Below are positions 25,728 through 34,340 of a stretch of 64,000 nucleotides of DNA, in pieces (positions within the stretch are counted from its first letter, which is position 1; the number at the start of each line of letters is the position of its first letter). The stretch is from positions 1,109,649 through 1,173,648 of the forward strand of contig CANLUT010000001.1 of assembly GCA_947494335.1 (NCBI GenBank), in the 5' to 3' direction. The translations under genes were made by a program, and so were the position numbers. Source of the DNA: Oligoflexales bacterium. Lineage in GTDB: Bacteria > Bdellovibrionota_B > Oligoflexia > Oligoflexales > RGVZ01. A model generated the notes under the pieces. It saw only the letters and a list, made by a program, of their open reading frames with translations. It made no database searches and was not told the DNA's origin.

Positions 25728-26117
25728 CTATTTGCGGGCCACTGAACCCCGCGACTTATTCCAGGAGATTGTGACATTTTCGCCCCAATCAGTTGAAAAC
25801 ACGAGGGCTGTAGGCTTCACCTTAGCGTCGGAGGCGGGTAGGGAGCATCGCCATTCACCGGGAATCATACCCATACCATCAGCGTACCATCCCGCATCCC
25901 ATGTGTGTTTAATTGACCCCTTGGCAGGAATTGTTTTTGTGGTCATCTCAATTTTTTCACCCTTCCAAGCCGCAGACTTTTCAAGCGTGCAATTCAGGAC
26001 CACAGGCGACGAATCAAAATTTTTAAAAGTCCAAACCGTGGGCGTGTTGCAGCAAGTCGCTGCGACAACTTGGGTCGAGAAAACAATCCAGCACGCAGCT
26101 AATAAAAATACTTTCAT
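25728..26117 (-). CDS. Small exported protein coupled to fabH
   Basis: 129 residues from ATG 26117; the frame continues upstream into fabH but the ATG overlaps the fabH stop in TAATG, which makes coupling likely and supports this start. The signal peptide MKVFLLAACWIVFSTQVVA ends at a good cleavage site. The mature protein has paired Cys (CCNTP, LNC, WRC), a TFKNFDSSPVVLNC strand pattern and several Trp, compatible with a small beta-sandwich. No family is recognised. Its tie to a fatty-acid gene may only reflect gene order. Confidence 0.65.
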   Translation of the reverse strand: MKVFLLAACWIVFSTQVVAATCCNTPTVWTFKNFDSSPVVLNCTLEKSAAWKGEKIEMTTKTIPAKGSIKHTWDAGWYADGMGMIPGEWRCSLPASDAKVKPTALVFSTDWGENVTISWNKSRGSVARK

Positions 26118-27136
26118 TACGCCCCCCACACAACCAACGCTGCGCCCCATGTAAATCCAGCACCAAAGGCTGTCATCATGATCTTATCGCCTGGCTTGAC
26201 ACGACCCGCGCGCACGCACTCATCAAGAAGGGTGGGGATCGTTGCGGCCGATGTGTTTCCATATTTGTGGATGTTGTTGTAAATCTTTTCCGGAGGAATC
26301 TTCATACCAAGAGAGATGTATTCGTTAATCCTCAGGTTGGCTTGGTGAAACAACCATAGATCAATATCTGCGACACCGAGGTTTTGATCCTTGAGCACTT
26401 CGTTGATCACTTCAGGCATGCGCGACACAGCATTTTTGAACACAAACCGTCCATCCATGTAGGGATTATGGCCTGCAGTTTTTAGATGTTCTTCTTTGAT
26501 CCAACGCCCACCGACTGCACTAGGATAGACAACGCCCAGTTTATCTGTGTGTTTACCTTCCAAACGAGTAATGACCCGTCTGATACCAAACTCTGGATTT
26601 TTTGCAGGCTCAAGGATCACTGCGCCTGCTGCATCACCAAAAAGCACAGCAGTGTCACGCCCACGATCAGTCATATCAAGGGCTACACTTTGAATTTCAA
26701 CACCAACGAGCAGGATTCTTTTATATTGACCAGAGGCTATCAGCGCTTGGCCAACTTCGAGACCGTAAACAAATCCCGAGCACTGTGCCCGGATATCAAG
26801 ACCGGGGGTTGTGTCGAGACCAAGCTTCGCCTGAAGAAATGAACATGTACCCGGGAAAAACTGCTCGGGAGACAATGTGGCCACCAAGATAAAATCAATG
26901 TCGGTCGGCTTTAGACCCGCCGCTGCGAGAGCTTTTTGAGACGCTTCAAGGGCAAGATCTGAAGGTGTGACACCTTCATCCACGTGGCGGCGTTCTTCAA
27001 TTCCTGTTCGCTGGCGGATCCACTCGTCAGATGTATCCATGATCTTTGAGAGATCATCGTTAGTAACAACCCTAGGAGGCACAGCCATACCGGTGCCGGT
27101 CATAGCTACTGGAACAATGTGACGATTTGCGGTCAT
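26117..27136 (-). CDS. fabH: 3-oxoacyl-ACP synthase III (KAS III)
   Basis: 339 residues from ATG 27136, chosen because GGAG lies 9 nt upstream; TTG 27151 is an in-frame alternative. The thiolase-fold enzyme joins acetyl-CoA to malonyl-ACP to start fatty-acid synthesis. The catalytic triad is present: Cys119 in IRAQCSGFVYGL, His in LFHQANLRINEYI and Asn in YGNTSAATIP, plus the C-terminal FGAGFTWGAALV. It is away from the usual plsX/fabD/acpP cluster, so it may be a second KAS III with different primer specificity; the FabG4/HtdX-like genes lie 7 kb away. It overlaps the small exported gene by 1 nt. Confidence 0.94.
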   Translation of the reverse strand: MTANRHIVPVAMTGTGMAVPPRVVTNDDLSKIMDTSDEWIRQRTGIEERRHVDEGVTPSDLALEASQKALAAAGLKPTDIDFILVATLSPEQFFPGTCSFLQAKLGLDTTPGLDIRAQCSGFVYGLEVGQALIASGQYKRILLVGVEIQSVALDMTDRGRDTAVLFGDAAGAVILEPAKNPEFGIRRVITRLEGKHTDKLGVVYPSAVGGRWIKEEHLKTAGHNPYMDGRFVFKNAVSRMPEVINEVLKDQNLGVADIDLWLFHQANLRINEYISLGMKIPPEKIYNNIHKYGNTSAATIPTLLDECVRAGRVKPGDKIMMTAFGAGFTWGAALVVWGA

Positions 27137-27199
27137 AGTAGGGTGCTCCAACGATGTACTGAGGCACGATTATGGCTTAAATCCAAGGAATTTCCAACT

Positions 27200-27221
27200 A
27201 AAACGGCCCGTTTCCGGGCCG
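27200..27221 (-). terminator. Rho-independent terminator of the redox operon
   Basis: On the minus strand, CGGCCCG and CGGGCCG form a 7-bp GC stem around a GAAA tetraloop, followed by TTTTAG. It lies 28 nt after the stop of the last operon gene (27249). Confidence 0.9.
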
Positions 27222-27248
27222 CTTCATTATCATGATGGATGTCAGTAA

Positions 27249-28277
27249 TTATTGGCACATAGAGCTGAGACCACTCGGCAGACTACCGGAAGAGTTCTTA
27301 ACGACCTTACCAGTTCGATCCACCAACAGGAAGGTTGGCGTCGACGTCACAGAGAAGTTAAACAGACGTCCAAAAGCTGAGTGACCACTGGCGTACTCGT
27401 ATGAATGCGAGGCAGTCCAGCTATTTTGAGAGACAACGTCTTTCCAATCAGACAGCTGATCCGGAGGAATGACGGTCATAAATGTACACTTACCAGAACC
27501 ACTGAATAAAGACTTAAACTGACTGTCGGTATCAAGCCTCTGCGCCATCGTTACACAAGGACCACAGCCAGGCCTCGAAAAGTCAACCAACAGGTACTGC
27601 TTTGAGAAAACCTCAGATAGGGCGATCTCACCAGACCCGGTACCGAGTTTAACATTCAAGTTGGCTGGCAATGCCGCTGGGCCCTGCGTCTGCGGCAAGG
27701 TTTGCGGAGTTGTTTGCGGCGTCGTCTGAGGCGTGGTTTGCGGAGTTGTTTGCGGCATCGTCTGAGGGGTTGTACCCAAGTCAGATACCGTTTGCTTTTC
27801 TGGCAAACCAAGTTTACGACCCGCATCAGTGATCAGAAGTGACAACGATATAGGAATTTTGTCATCTTTGGTCATCTGAGCAGTAATGCGACTAGCTTGC
27901 GCCGGCGCATAGTAGACGTCACTCATTTTGGTCGGCTTTGACACATTATCAAGTTTTCCCAATTCAACAGTGACATCATAGTCACAGCCTTTGCGAATTT
28001 TTTCCTGAATACTTACCAACTTCGTGGCAACGATATATTGCTTGATCTTTGTCGCTTCAGGGCAAGCTGCGTCAACCGGCGCAATCATCAGGTGCATACC
28101 GTTGACTGGCTTTGAGCCATCGGACGCTACGAGCGTTTCAACAGCCGGAAGCTTCACGTTTACGCTAGAAACGCGACTCGCCGTACCACGCATGTCACTT
28201 GAATTGTAGGCGGGCACGCAGGAGACAACCATCATCAAAGATGCGAGCACACCCATTCCTGTAACGTTATAGAACAT
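27249..28277 (-). CDS. Thioredoxin-fold lipoprotein (CGPC) with TPQT-repeat linker
   Basis: 342 residues from ATG 28277 with GGAGG 5 nt upstream; a longer frame has no ribosome site. Lipobox VVSC gives lipidated Cys20. Residues about 30-170 are an unrecognised domain, then a TPQT repeat linker, then a TlpA/thioredoxin domain with active site Cys238-Gly-Pro-Cys241 (SRPGCGPC) and the cis-Pro loop TSTPTF. It is therefore a membrane-tethered thiol-disulphide enzyme in the periplasm or at the outer membrane. The start overlaps the end of the barrel gene by 11 nt. It is the last gene of the five-gene unit. Whether it reduces or oxidises cannot be judged; CGPC is typical of reductases. Confidence 0.85.
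   Translation of the reverse strand: MFYNVTGMGVLASLMMVVSCVPAYNSSDMRGTASRVSSVNVKLPAVETLVASDGSKPVNGMHLMIAPVDAACPEATKIKQYIVATKLVSIQEKIRKGCDYDVTVELGKLDNVSKPTKMSDVYYAPAQASRITAQMTKDDKIPISLSLLITDAGRKLGLPEKQTVSDLGTTPQTMPQTTPQTTPQTTPQTTPQTLPQTQGPAALPANLNVKLGTGSGEIALSEVFSKQYLLVDFSRPGCGPCVTMAQRLDTDSQFKSLFSGSGKCTFMTVIPPDQLSDWKDVVSQNSWTASHSYEYASGHSAFGRLFNFSVTSTPTFLLVDRTGKVVKNSSGSLPSGLSSMCQ
27688..27771 (-). repeat. In-frame 12-nt tandem repeat coding TPQT units
   Basis: About seven degenerate copies of a 12-nt unit (plus strand GTTTGCGGAGTT-like) code for TPQT/MPQT/LPQT in the linker of the CGPC lipoprotein. Length variation would keep the frame and change the reach of the thioredoxin domain. Confidence 0.8.
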
Positions 28278-29301
28278 ACTTACCTCCAATTCCAACATGA
28301 CCAATCAACGAATCCGACTCGGTGCTTTGATAACGACCAAGAAATCCAAAAATCTCAGACACATTTTCTGTCACTGGCCCTGTTACATGACGCCAGCGCA
28401 GACGCAACTGGGAGGAACTCGAATTTCTATCAATGGTGGGGGACTCGATCGATCTTGGCGTTTCCGTTTCCCAATGTAAACGATGTACCACGGCACCAAT
28501 CCAACGATCAGAAAGATGCTGGTGCAGCTGTCCCTCGACACCGCGGCCACGGATTTGACCGTAGTCAGTGTTTTGCTTGACCCCATGGCGGTCATTTTGT
28601 GCCGCTAGTTTCAAATGAATGGCTGTACGGGTCTCTGATAAAAAGTAACGGCCTTCAACACTACCGGAATCAGCAACAGGACGATCTGAGCTCGTTGATA
28701 GGGTGCCTCTCGCCATCATCATGGCGTAGGTTGTCGCTAGCCAGGTTACGCCTAGCGTGTAGTTTTTACCAGAAATGTGGGCTGGGGTGATAACCCGCAG
28801 GCCGTCCGTATCCATGTAGTCGCGAACTTTACGCTCGGTTCCTGATTGGGTGACCTCAAGTGTCGTGAGAATCGTGGCCTTGTTCCACCATTGACCGCCA
28901 CGAATGGACATGTAGCGATTCATCGTTTTGCCTGTATTCGTAGCCAGACTGTATCCATAGGACGCGCCAATGGTGGTCAGCTGATCAATCGTCTGGTCAA
29001 CGTTAACGCTGCCCCTTCGCTCGAGCGTTAGCATGTCTTTGCCATACGCGTCTGGCCCATATGATTCTAAAAGAGTTTGTTGGACCATGATCTGGGTGGA
29101 GTACCCAGATTCCGCAAGGTGATCACCCGTGTGCATCACACTTGTAGTTGCGAGAGTGTCTTTATATTTGGATCCGACAAAACGCGTGGCAGAGGCGTCA
29201 AATACTGTTTCATTTAAAGCCATGGCAGTGGGCTGCCAAGCCATAAATAAAGCCGTGCTCACGGTCGAGATTTTACCGGCAAGTCGGGCAAGCACTACCA
29301 C
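28267..29301 (-). CDS. DUF3570-like predicted outer-membrane barrel protein
   Basis: 344 residues from GTG 29301, 5 nt after a GGAGG; GTG 29295 is nearly as good, and a longer frame to 29334 would overlap the DUF4266-like gene more. The signal peptide (about LARLAGKISTVSTALFMAW to TAMA) is clean. The mature part alternates polar and aromatic residues in repeated strands ending GIGGKYVL, as expected for a transmembrane beta barrel. The position directly after a DUF4266-like lipoprotein is the usual place of DUF3570 proteins, although similarity by eye is modest. It may form a channel for the substrate of the neighbouring thioredoxins. It overlaps both neighbours, so coupled translation is likely. 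Confidence 0.65.
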   Translation of the reverse strand: MVVLARLAGKISTVSTALFMAWQPTAMALNETVFDASATRFVGSKYKDTLATTSVMHTGDHLAESGYSTQIMVQQTLLESYGPDAYGKDMLTLERRGSVNVDQTIDQLTTIGASYGYSLATNTGKTMNRYMSIRGGQWWNKATILTTLEVTQSGTERKVRDYMDTDGLRVITPAHISGKNYTLGVTWLATTYAMMMARGTLSTSSDRPVADSGSVEGRYFLSETRTAIHLKLAAQNDRHGVKQNTDYGQIRGRGVEGQLHQHLSDRWIGAVVHRLHWETETPRSIESPTIDRNSSSSQLRLRWRHVTGPVTENVSEIFGFLGRYQSTESDSLIGHVGIGGKYVL

Positions 29302-29491
29302 TGCTACCTCCACCGGAAATGGACGAACGTTCATATTTCACAGCAGCATTACTGATAGCAGCATCGGACATGCTACCCGTTTTTGCTGGATCCATGGTCG
29401 GATCTAGCAAATGACCTTTATTGAGCGAAATGCCTGGGTAAACACACCCAGTAAGACTCAATACAACTGCGATCGTGAGCAAATACTTCAT
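29273..29491 (-). CDS. DUF4266-like short lipoprotein ending in a CxxC tail
   Basis: 72 residues: lipobox LTGC with Cys16, then KGHLLDPTMDP, a motif typical of DUF4266 (Lys-Gly-x-Leu-x-Asp-Pro-x-Met), a short helix, and a Gly/Ser-rich tail ending ACPTCR. DUF4266 proteins usually end in a Gly/Cys tail, so the last residues are probably functional, as a redox pair, metal ligand or modification site. ATG 29491 has AAGGTG upstream. It lies 6 nt after the CTGC thioredoxin gene and overlaps the barrel gene by about 28 nt. Confidence 0.75.
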   Translation of the reverse strand: MKYLLTIAVVLSLTGCVYPGISLNKGHLLDPTMDPAKTGSMSDAAISNAAVKYERSSISGGGSSGSACPTCR

Positions 29492-29497
29492 GTCGAC

Positions 29498-29998
29498 TTA
29501 AGCACCTTTCTTTAAGAGGCTTTCAAGTTCTTGCTGCGAGGGGTGCCCCTTAAATCGCTTAAGAATCGTCCCGTCCTTTTTGGCAACGATCACATACGGC
29601 AAACTGTCTACTTTGGATGCTTCAGCGAAATACTTGCCAGAGTCATCCAAGTAGGATTTTGAAAGGGCAAATTTGGCCGCGTCAGGTTTATTGGCAAAAA
29701 ACTTAAGAGCCACATCTTTGGTCTCATCAAGTGAGACCGAAACATATGCTACCTTCGGAAAGCTTTCGAGCGTCTTGCCGAGTTGGCTCATAACCGTACC
29801 GCATCCAGTGCACCAGGACGCCCAGAATTGATAGATCACGAGGTCACCCTTATCAACACCGGCAAGCTGACCGGAGCCTGACAGGGCTGGAAGAGGCTTG
29901 GAAGGCTTGGCAAGCTTATCGCCTGCGGCGAACGTATCACTAGCCGAAATAAGTAATCCAAGTGCTAAAACAAAGGATGAAAGCGATAAATTTTTCAT
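29498..29998 (-). CDS. TlpA-like periplasmic thioredoxin (CTGC)
   Basis: 166 residues. A normal signal peptide ending TFAAG exports it in soluble form. The thioredoxin domain has active site Cys63-Thr-Gly-Cys66 in FWASWCTGCGTVM, the usual KDVALKFF helix and the cis-Pro loop DSLPYVIV. TlpA/ResA-type proteins keep periplasmic cysteines reduced, for example for cytochrome or copper-centre assembly. ATG 29998 has GGAG 9 nt upstream. It is the second gene of the unit, 30 nt after the CESC lipoprotein gene. Confidence 0.9.
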   Translation of the reverse strand: MKNLSLSSFVLALGLLISASDTFAAGDKLAKPSKPLPALSGSGQLAGVDKGDLVIYQFWASWCTGCGTVMSQLGKTLESFPKVAYVSVSLDETKDVALKFFANKPDAAKFALSKSYLDDSGKYFAEASKVDSLPYVIVAKKDGTILKRFKGHPSQQELESLLKKGA

Positions 29999-30028
29999 AA
30001 GTTGTTACTCCGTGAGGTCAGACAAGAA

Positions 30029-30610
30029 TTACTGATTCAATGCCTTGGCAACAGCGGCTTCAACACCTTTATAGGCTTCATCTTGATTCAAAATCTGACC
30101 CTTGCCATCTTTGGCAACCAGAATGTACACACCAAAATACTGAGTCGTCTTGGATCTAACTTTCTTAATCACTGCAAGACTGTCATCTATGACGTAAGGC
30201 GCACTTGCCGCATAGGTTCTAGTAAAGGTTGAATATTCCGCTGCCGTATACTCAGAGGCTTTGTTTGGGAAAATTACCATGCGACTGACTTTAGAGCCGT
30301 ACTTGGAAAGTACGGAGGCTACATAAGGTCCCTCAGTTTTGCAGGACTCGCAGGTCACACCAGCAAATTGAAAAACAGTTAAATCAGCGGTGGACTTGGC
30401 TGCAATCGAAGCCAAAGACACCATACCTGAACCTTGAAGAACCATGAGTGATGATGCGCCAATATCAGCCAGGGACGATGTTTGGTTGTTCTGCTGAGTC
30501 GTCGTATTCGTTGGAGGTTGTGGGCGATTTCCCGAGTCCTTGGCAGCTGGAGGCTGGCAACTAACTAACATCGAGATCAAAGACGCGTGCATAGCCAGCT
30601 TAATCAACAT
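30029..30610 (-). CDS. Thioredoxin-like lipoprotein (CESC)
   Basis: 193 residues. Lipobox LVSC gives lipidated Cys18, followed by a Pro/Thr/Gln linker and a thioredoxin-like domain with Cys87-Glu-Ser-Cys90 in FAGVTCESC. The usual Trp before the first Cys is replaced (GVTC), and the cis-Pro loop is unclear (VYILVAKDG), so activity may differ from a standard TlpA; a redox sensor or metal-binding role is possible. ATG 30610 has AAGGAG 8 nt upstream. It is the first gene of the redox unit, so the promoter lies in the gap to ppk1. Confidence 0.75.
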   Translation of the reverse strand: MLIKLAMHASLISMLVSCQPPAAKDSGNRPQPPTNTTTQQNNQTSSLADIGASSLMVLQGSGMVSLASIAAKSTADLTVFQFAGVTCESCKTEGPYVASVLSKYGSKVSRMVIFPNKASEYTAAEYSTFTRTYAASAPYVIDDSLAVIKKVRSKTTQYFGVYILVAKDGKGQILNQDEAYKGVEAAVAKALNQ

Positions 30611-30963
30611 AACTCAATCTCCTTTGCTTTGGACTTTGGTTTAGTGTTGGCAACACCAAGAAACCTTGGAGCAATAAATGTTCCAGACCAACCTCGGGTC
30701 GCAACCCCTAATAATCAATGCCTTTGGCAACTTGCACACCCCAAACCAGCCGTCAAAAGCTTTGACAGTGTCAATCCCGAAGGCTAATGCGGCTCGTGGG
30801 CTTGATTTTGACAAAAGACATCTTAAGTTAAGAATATCATGGCAGTGCCCCTAGACCACGGGGTAACTTCTACCCACGGACAACTGCAGTGTATGTGCCT
30901 TACAATCATAAGGAGAGACCGGGAGGCGTTTGCCCCCTATCAGAGCATCGGAGGCTCGCTAAT
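30611..30963. other. Divergent intergenic region between redox operon and ppk1
   Basis: About 350 nt with no convincing gene; short frames on both strands lack ribosome sites. It must carry the promoters of the redox operon (minus) and ppk1 (plus). No Pho-box or other operator was recognised. The sequence from 30889 is open in the ppk1 frame but probably leader. Confidence 0.4.
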
Positions 30964-33339
30964 ATGTCGGATAGACAAGCGGCTGAAAAATCAGCCGAAA
31001 AAATTTCGGATCGGTCCACAGAAAAACCGTCTGTTGAACCTGCGGCAGGTATGCACGAGCCGGCCCCTCATCAGACCCACGCAGCTGTCCCAATAAGGTC
31101 CGCGCACCTCTCGGCTGCCGCCAGTAGGCTAGCCAAGATCCACACAGAGCGCTACCTGAACCGAGAGCTTAGTTGGCTTGAGTTCAACTCTCGCGTTTTG
31201 GAAGAAGCCTTAAACCATTCTGTTCCCCTGCTTGAGCGCCTCAAGTTTGTCAGCATCTTCATGGGTAACCTCGATGAATTTTTCATGGTGCGCGTCGCCG
31301 GCCTGCGCAAGATGGTTCAGGAGGACATCAAATCAGGAAGTGATTCACCCGACGAACTACCGGGAGAAGAGATTCTTGCACAAATTCGTCTCCGGGTTCT
31401 GGAGATGACCGGGATTGCCTATGATGCACTTCTCCACGACATCCTTCCGGCACTTTCTAACGAAGGAATTGAAATCGTATCGGTAACGCAGCTGCCGGCA
31501 GATGCAAGGACAAGCTTGGCGCAGTACTTTAGTGACAACGTACTTCCTGTTCTCACGCCCTTGGCGGTAGATCCGGCCCACCCATTTCCATTCTTAACCA
31601 ATCTCGCCCAGTATCTTGTGGTGCTATTCAAAGACGTCAACTACCACAGCCAGCTGGGAGCGCCACCAATCGGGCTCGTGGAAATTCCGTCTGTATTACC
31701 ACGTCTAATTCCGGTCTCATGGAAGACTGACAAAAAACAGTTTGTACTGCTCGAGGATCTGGTCAAAGCCAACATCGGTAAGCTTTTTATGGGATACGAA
31801 CTGGCTGACGCGCATCCTATTCGTGTGACCAGAAATCTTGACTATACACTGCTTGAAAACGAAGTGGTCGACTTACTAAAATCCGTTCAGCGCGAGCTCA
31901 CCAATCGTGAACACCAAGAGGCAGTGCGACTTGAACTCGGCGGAAAGCTCCCCAAAAGTGTCATTGAAATATTAAAGCGTGAGCTACATGTGACAAATAA
32001 GGAGATCTACGAGTCTCCAGAACCCTTGCTGATACCTGGTTTGATGACGCTTTACCATCTGCCGATGCCAAACCTGAAAGATCCTGCGTTTAACCCGCGT
32101 CTGCCCATGCAGATGATGAGTAACGAGGATCTATTTGCCCTGATCAGTCGCGAAGATATCCTGTTACACCATCCCTACGACAGCTTTTACCCGGTCGTCG
32201 AATTGCTTCAGATTGCGGCTCACGATCCAAACGTACTGGCTATCAAGCAGACCCTTTACCGAAGTGGCGGTGACAGCCCCATCATCGAAGCTCTGATCGC
32301 TGCGGCAGAAAACGGCAAACAAGTCACCGTGGTGGTTGAACTAAAAGCTCGATTTGACGAGAAGAACAATATTTCTTGGGCGCGCCGTCTAGAGCGCGCC
32401 GGCGTCAACGTGGTATTCGGATTTATTGGTTTAAAAACACACGCCAAAGCCACGCTAGTTGTGCGCCGAGAGGGCAACAAACTCGCACGTTACGTGCACT
32501 TGTCGACGGGAAACTACAATTCAAATACGGCAAAACTTTATACGGACGTGGGGTTTTTCAGCGCTAATCCAGACCTGGCTGATGACGTTGGGCAGCTATT
32601 CAACATTTTAACGGGCTTTAACATTCTGACTGGCGAGGCAAAGCTACGTAGAAAGCACATTGTCCCCAACCTAAAAAAGCTCCTCATCGCACCGATTACC
32701 TTGAGGCCAAGACTGCTTGATATGATCAAGCGCGAGATCCAGTTCAAAAAAGAGGGCGGAAAAGCCGGTATCATCATCAAGGTCAACGCAGTAACCGACA
32801 AAGAACTCATTGATGCGCTGTACGAAGCGAGCCAGGCTGGTGTCGAGGTTCACCTGATCGTGCGCGGCATGTGCTGCCTGCGCCCTGGAGTCAAAGGACT
32901 ATCTGAAAACATTTACGTGACATCGATCATTGACCGTTTTCTCGAACACAGTCGTATTTACTTCTTCTATGCCGGCGGCAAAAAGGAAGTTTACATGGCA
33001 AGTGCCGACATGAGCCCTCGTAACATGGATCGAAGGGTCGAAGTTTGCTTCCCGCTCGAGTCTAACGATGTCAAAGAGCATGTCACCAACCACATCTTGG
33101 CCACCTATCTTTCCGATAACACCAAGGCCTGGCTACTGTGCCCAGATGGCAGTTACATCAGGCGCCAGCGCGGAAGCCATGAAAAAGAAGTCAGATCGCA
33201 GCAGAAGTTCATTGAGCTGGCCCGTGACTACGGCATCAAATCGATCCCGTACGAAATGGCCATCCGCCACAACACGGTTAAGGAAAAAGGCACAAGACCT
33301 GTAGCCAAATCAAAGAAAACCCAAGTCAAAGACCACTAA
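30964..33339 (+). CDS. ppk1: Polyphosphate kinase 1
   Basis: 791 residues from ATG 30964, which has GGAGG 9 nt upstream; the frame extends 25 codons further without a ribosome site. The enzyme makes inorganic polyphosphate from ATP at the membrane. The core begins RYLNRELSWLEFNSRVLEEA, with DEFFMVRVAGL; the autophosphorylated His is His493 in GLKTHAKATLVVRR, followed by HLSTGNYN. RPGVKGLSENIYV and MSPRNMDRRVEVCFPL are the usual C-terminal motifs. An N-terminal extension of about 60 Ala/Ser/Glu-rich residues and a Lys-rich tail are extra to the family's 690-720 residues. No ppx or Pho genes are adjacent. Confidence 0.95.
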   Translation: MSDRQAAEKSAEKISDRSTEKPSVEPAAGMHEPAPHQTHAAVPIRSAHLSAAASRLAKIHTERYLNRELSWLEFNSRVLEEALNHSVPLLERLKFVSIFMGNLDEFFMVRVAGLRKMVQEDIKSGSDSPDELPGEEILAQIRLRVLEMTGIAYDALLHDILPALSNEGIEIVSVTQLPADARTSLAQYFSDNVLPVLTPLAVDPAHPFPFLTNLAQYLVVLFKDVNYHSQLGAPPIGLVEIPSVLPRLIPVSWKTDKKQFVLLEDLVKANIGKLFMGYELADAHPIRVTRNLDYTLLENEVVDLLKSVQRELTNREHQEAVRLELGGKLPKSVIEILKRELHVTNKEIYESPEPLLIPGLMTLYHLPMPNLKDPAFNPRLPMQMMSNEDLFALISREDILLHHPYDSFYPVVELLQIAAHDPNVLAIKQTLYRSGGDSPIIEALIAAAENGKQVTVVVELKARFDEKNNISWARRLERAGVNVVFGFIGLKTHAKATLVVRREGNKLARYVHLSTGNYNSNTAKLYTDVGFFSANPDLADDVGQLFNILTGFNILTGEAKLRRKHIVPNLKKLLIAPITLRPRLLDMIKREIQFKKEGGKAGIIIKVNAVTDKELIDALYEASQAGVEVHLIVRGMCCLRPGVKGLSENIYVTSIIDRFLEHSRIYFFYAGGKKEVYMASADMSPRNMDRRVEVCFPLESNDVKEHVTNHILATYLSDNTKAWLLCPDGSYIRRQRGSHEKEVRSQQKFIELARDYGIKSIPYEMAIRHNTVKEKGTRPVAKSKKTQVKDH

Positions 33340-33372
33340 CAGCATTGTTCACAAATTTCAGGAGATCCTACG

Positions 33373-34329
33373 ATGATGAACATGAAGCTTTTGCTCCTTG
33401 CAGCTCTTGTTACGGCCGGTTGTAAAACCCCATCATCTGACGGCTCCAAACTGAGAGACGCCACCCCTATTGACAAAGAGGATCTTCCGCCTGTGCGGCT
33501 TGCCTTCTGGGCTGACAAAGAGTTCGTTTACCGTGGCTTCTGCTCCTGGTCGACAGCGCCGTTTAACCGTGGAAACTGCACGGACGATATGGTGCGCGTT
33601 CCCGTATCAAAATTTAATGAGTACTTTAAGCGTCTAGAGATGATGCCGGACGGCTATTCCAATACTGGAGATGCGCCTACGGGCACAGAGGCGCAGAAAG
33701 CCACCGCAGAACTTCTATCAACCCTCCAAAATCGGGATGACTTGGCCTGGGTCCCCATGCAGCGCCGCGTCTCTGACGATCTCAGGCAACAAATTAAACT
33801 CAGTGACGGCGCTCTGCAGTTGGCGTCCAGACTAAACCAATTCTTTTTGGGCATGGGCCAGACCCGCGCCGTCATGCCTCCCTTTATGGTCTCCATTTTC
33901 GAGCTCACGGGTCGCGGCGCCATTAAAATTGGCCTTAGGAACGGGCTAAAGAAGGATCAAGCCGTCATTGTTCAGGACGGTAAAGCGCTGCGTCAAGGCA
34001 CAGGATTTTTTGACCTGTTTAAGGAAATTGCCGCAGAACAAGACGGTCGTAAGCCAACCTGTCAGCTATACAACAACGGGAAGGACGCCCTACCAGCGAA
34101 AACAATACTGTTTGTCAGCGGCTGGGACCGATTTAATCCTGATCATTCTGACGTGACAAGCTTTAGGCTCTATAAGGACGCCGAGCTGACCAAAGAGACA
34201 GGCTACATGACCTGCGTCGGCGCTTTCACAGAATTTGAAGGGAAGCCCCTACCGAGCTTCCCTTTAGGCGAACTGCTCACGACGTTTAAAGATCAAAGTG
34301 ACTTCATACTGCAAGGCTACATGGAATAG
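33373..34329 (+). CDS. Predicted lipoprotein, unknown function
   Basis: 318 residues. The short signal peptide MKLLLLAALVTAGC gives a lipid-anchored Cys at about residue 17. The mature protein is globular with four further Cys (FCSW, NCTDD, TCQLY, TCVG) and no recognised domain; the segments LAFWADKEFVYRGFCSW and TILFVSGWDRF look conserved in character. AGGAG lies 9 nt before ATG 33373; ATG 33382 is also in frame. It follows ppk1 by 33 nt without a visible terminator and may be co-transcribed. It converges with the next lipoprotein gene. Confidence 0.65.
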   Translation: MMNMKLLLLAALVTAGCKTPSSDGSKLRDATPIDKEDLPPVRLAFWADKEFVYRGFCSWSTAPFNRGNCTDDMVRVPVSKFNEYFKRLEMMPDGYSNTGDAPTGTEAQKATAELLSTLQNRDDLAWVPMQRRVSDDLRQQIKLSDGALQLASRLNQFFLGMGQTRAVMPPFMVSIFELTGRGAIKIGLRNGLKKDQAVIVQDGKALRQGTGFFDLFKEIAAEQDGRKPTCQLYNNGKDALPAKTILFVSGWDRFNPDHSDVTSFRLYKDAELTKETGYMTCVGAFTEFEGKPLPSFPLGELLTTFKDQSDFILQGYME

Positions 34330-34340
34330 ATCTGCACCGA

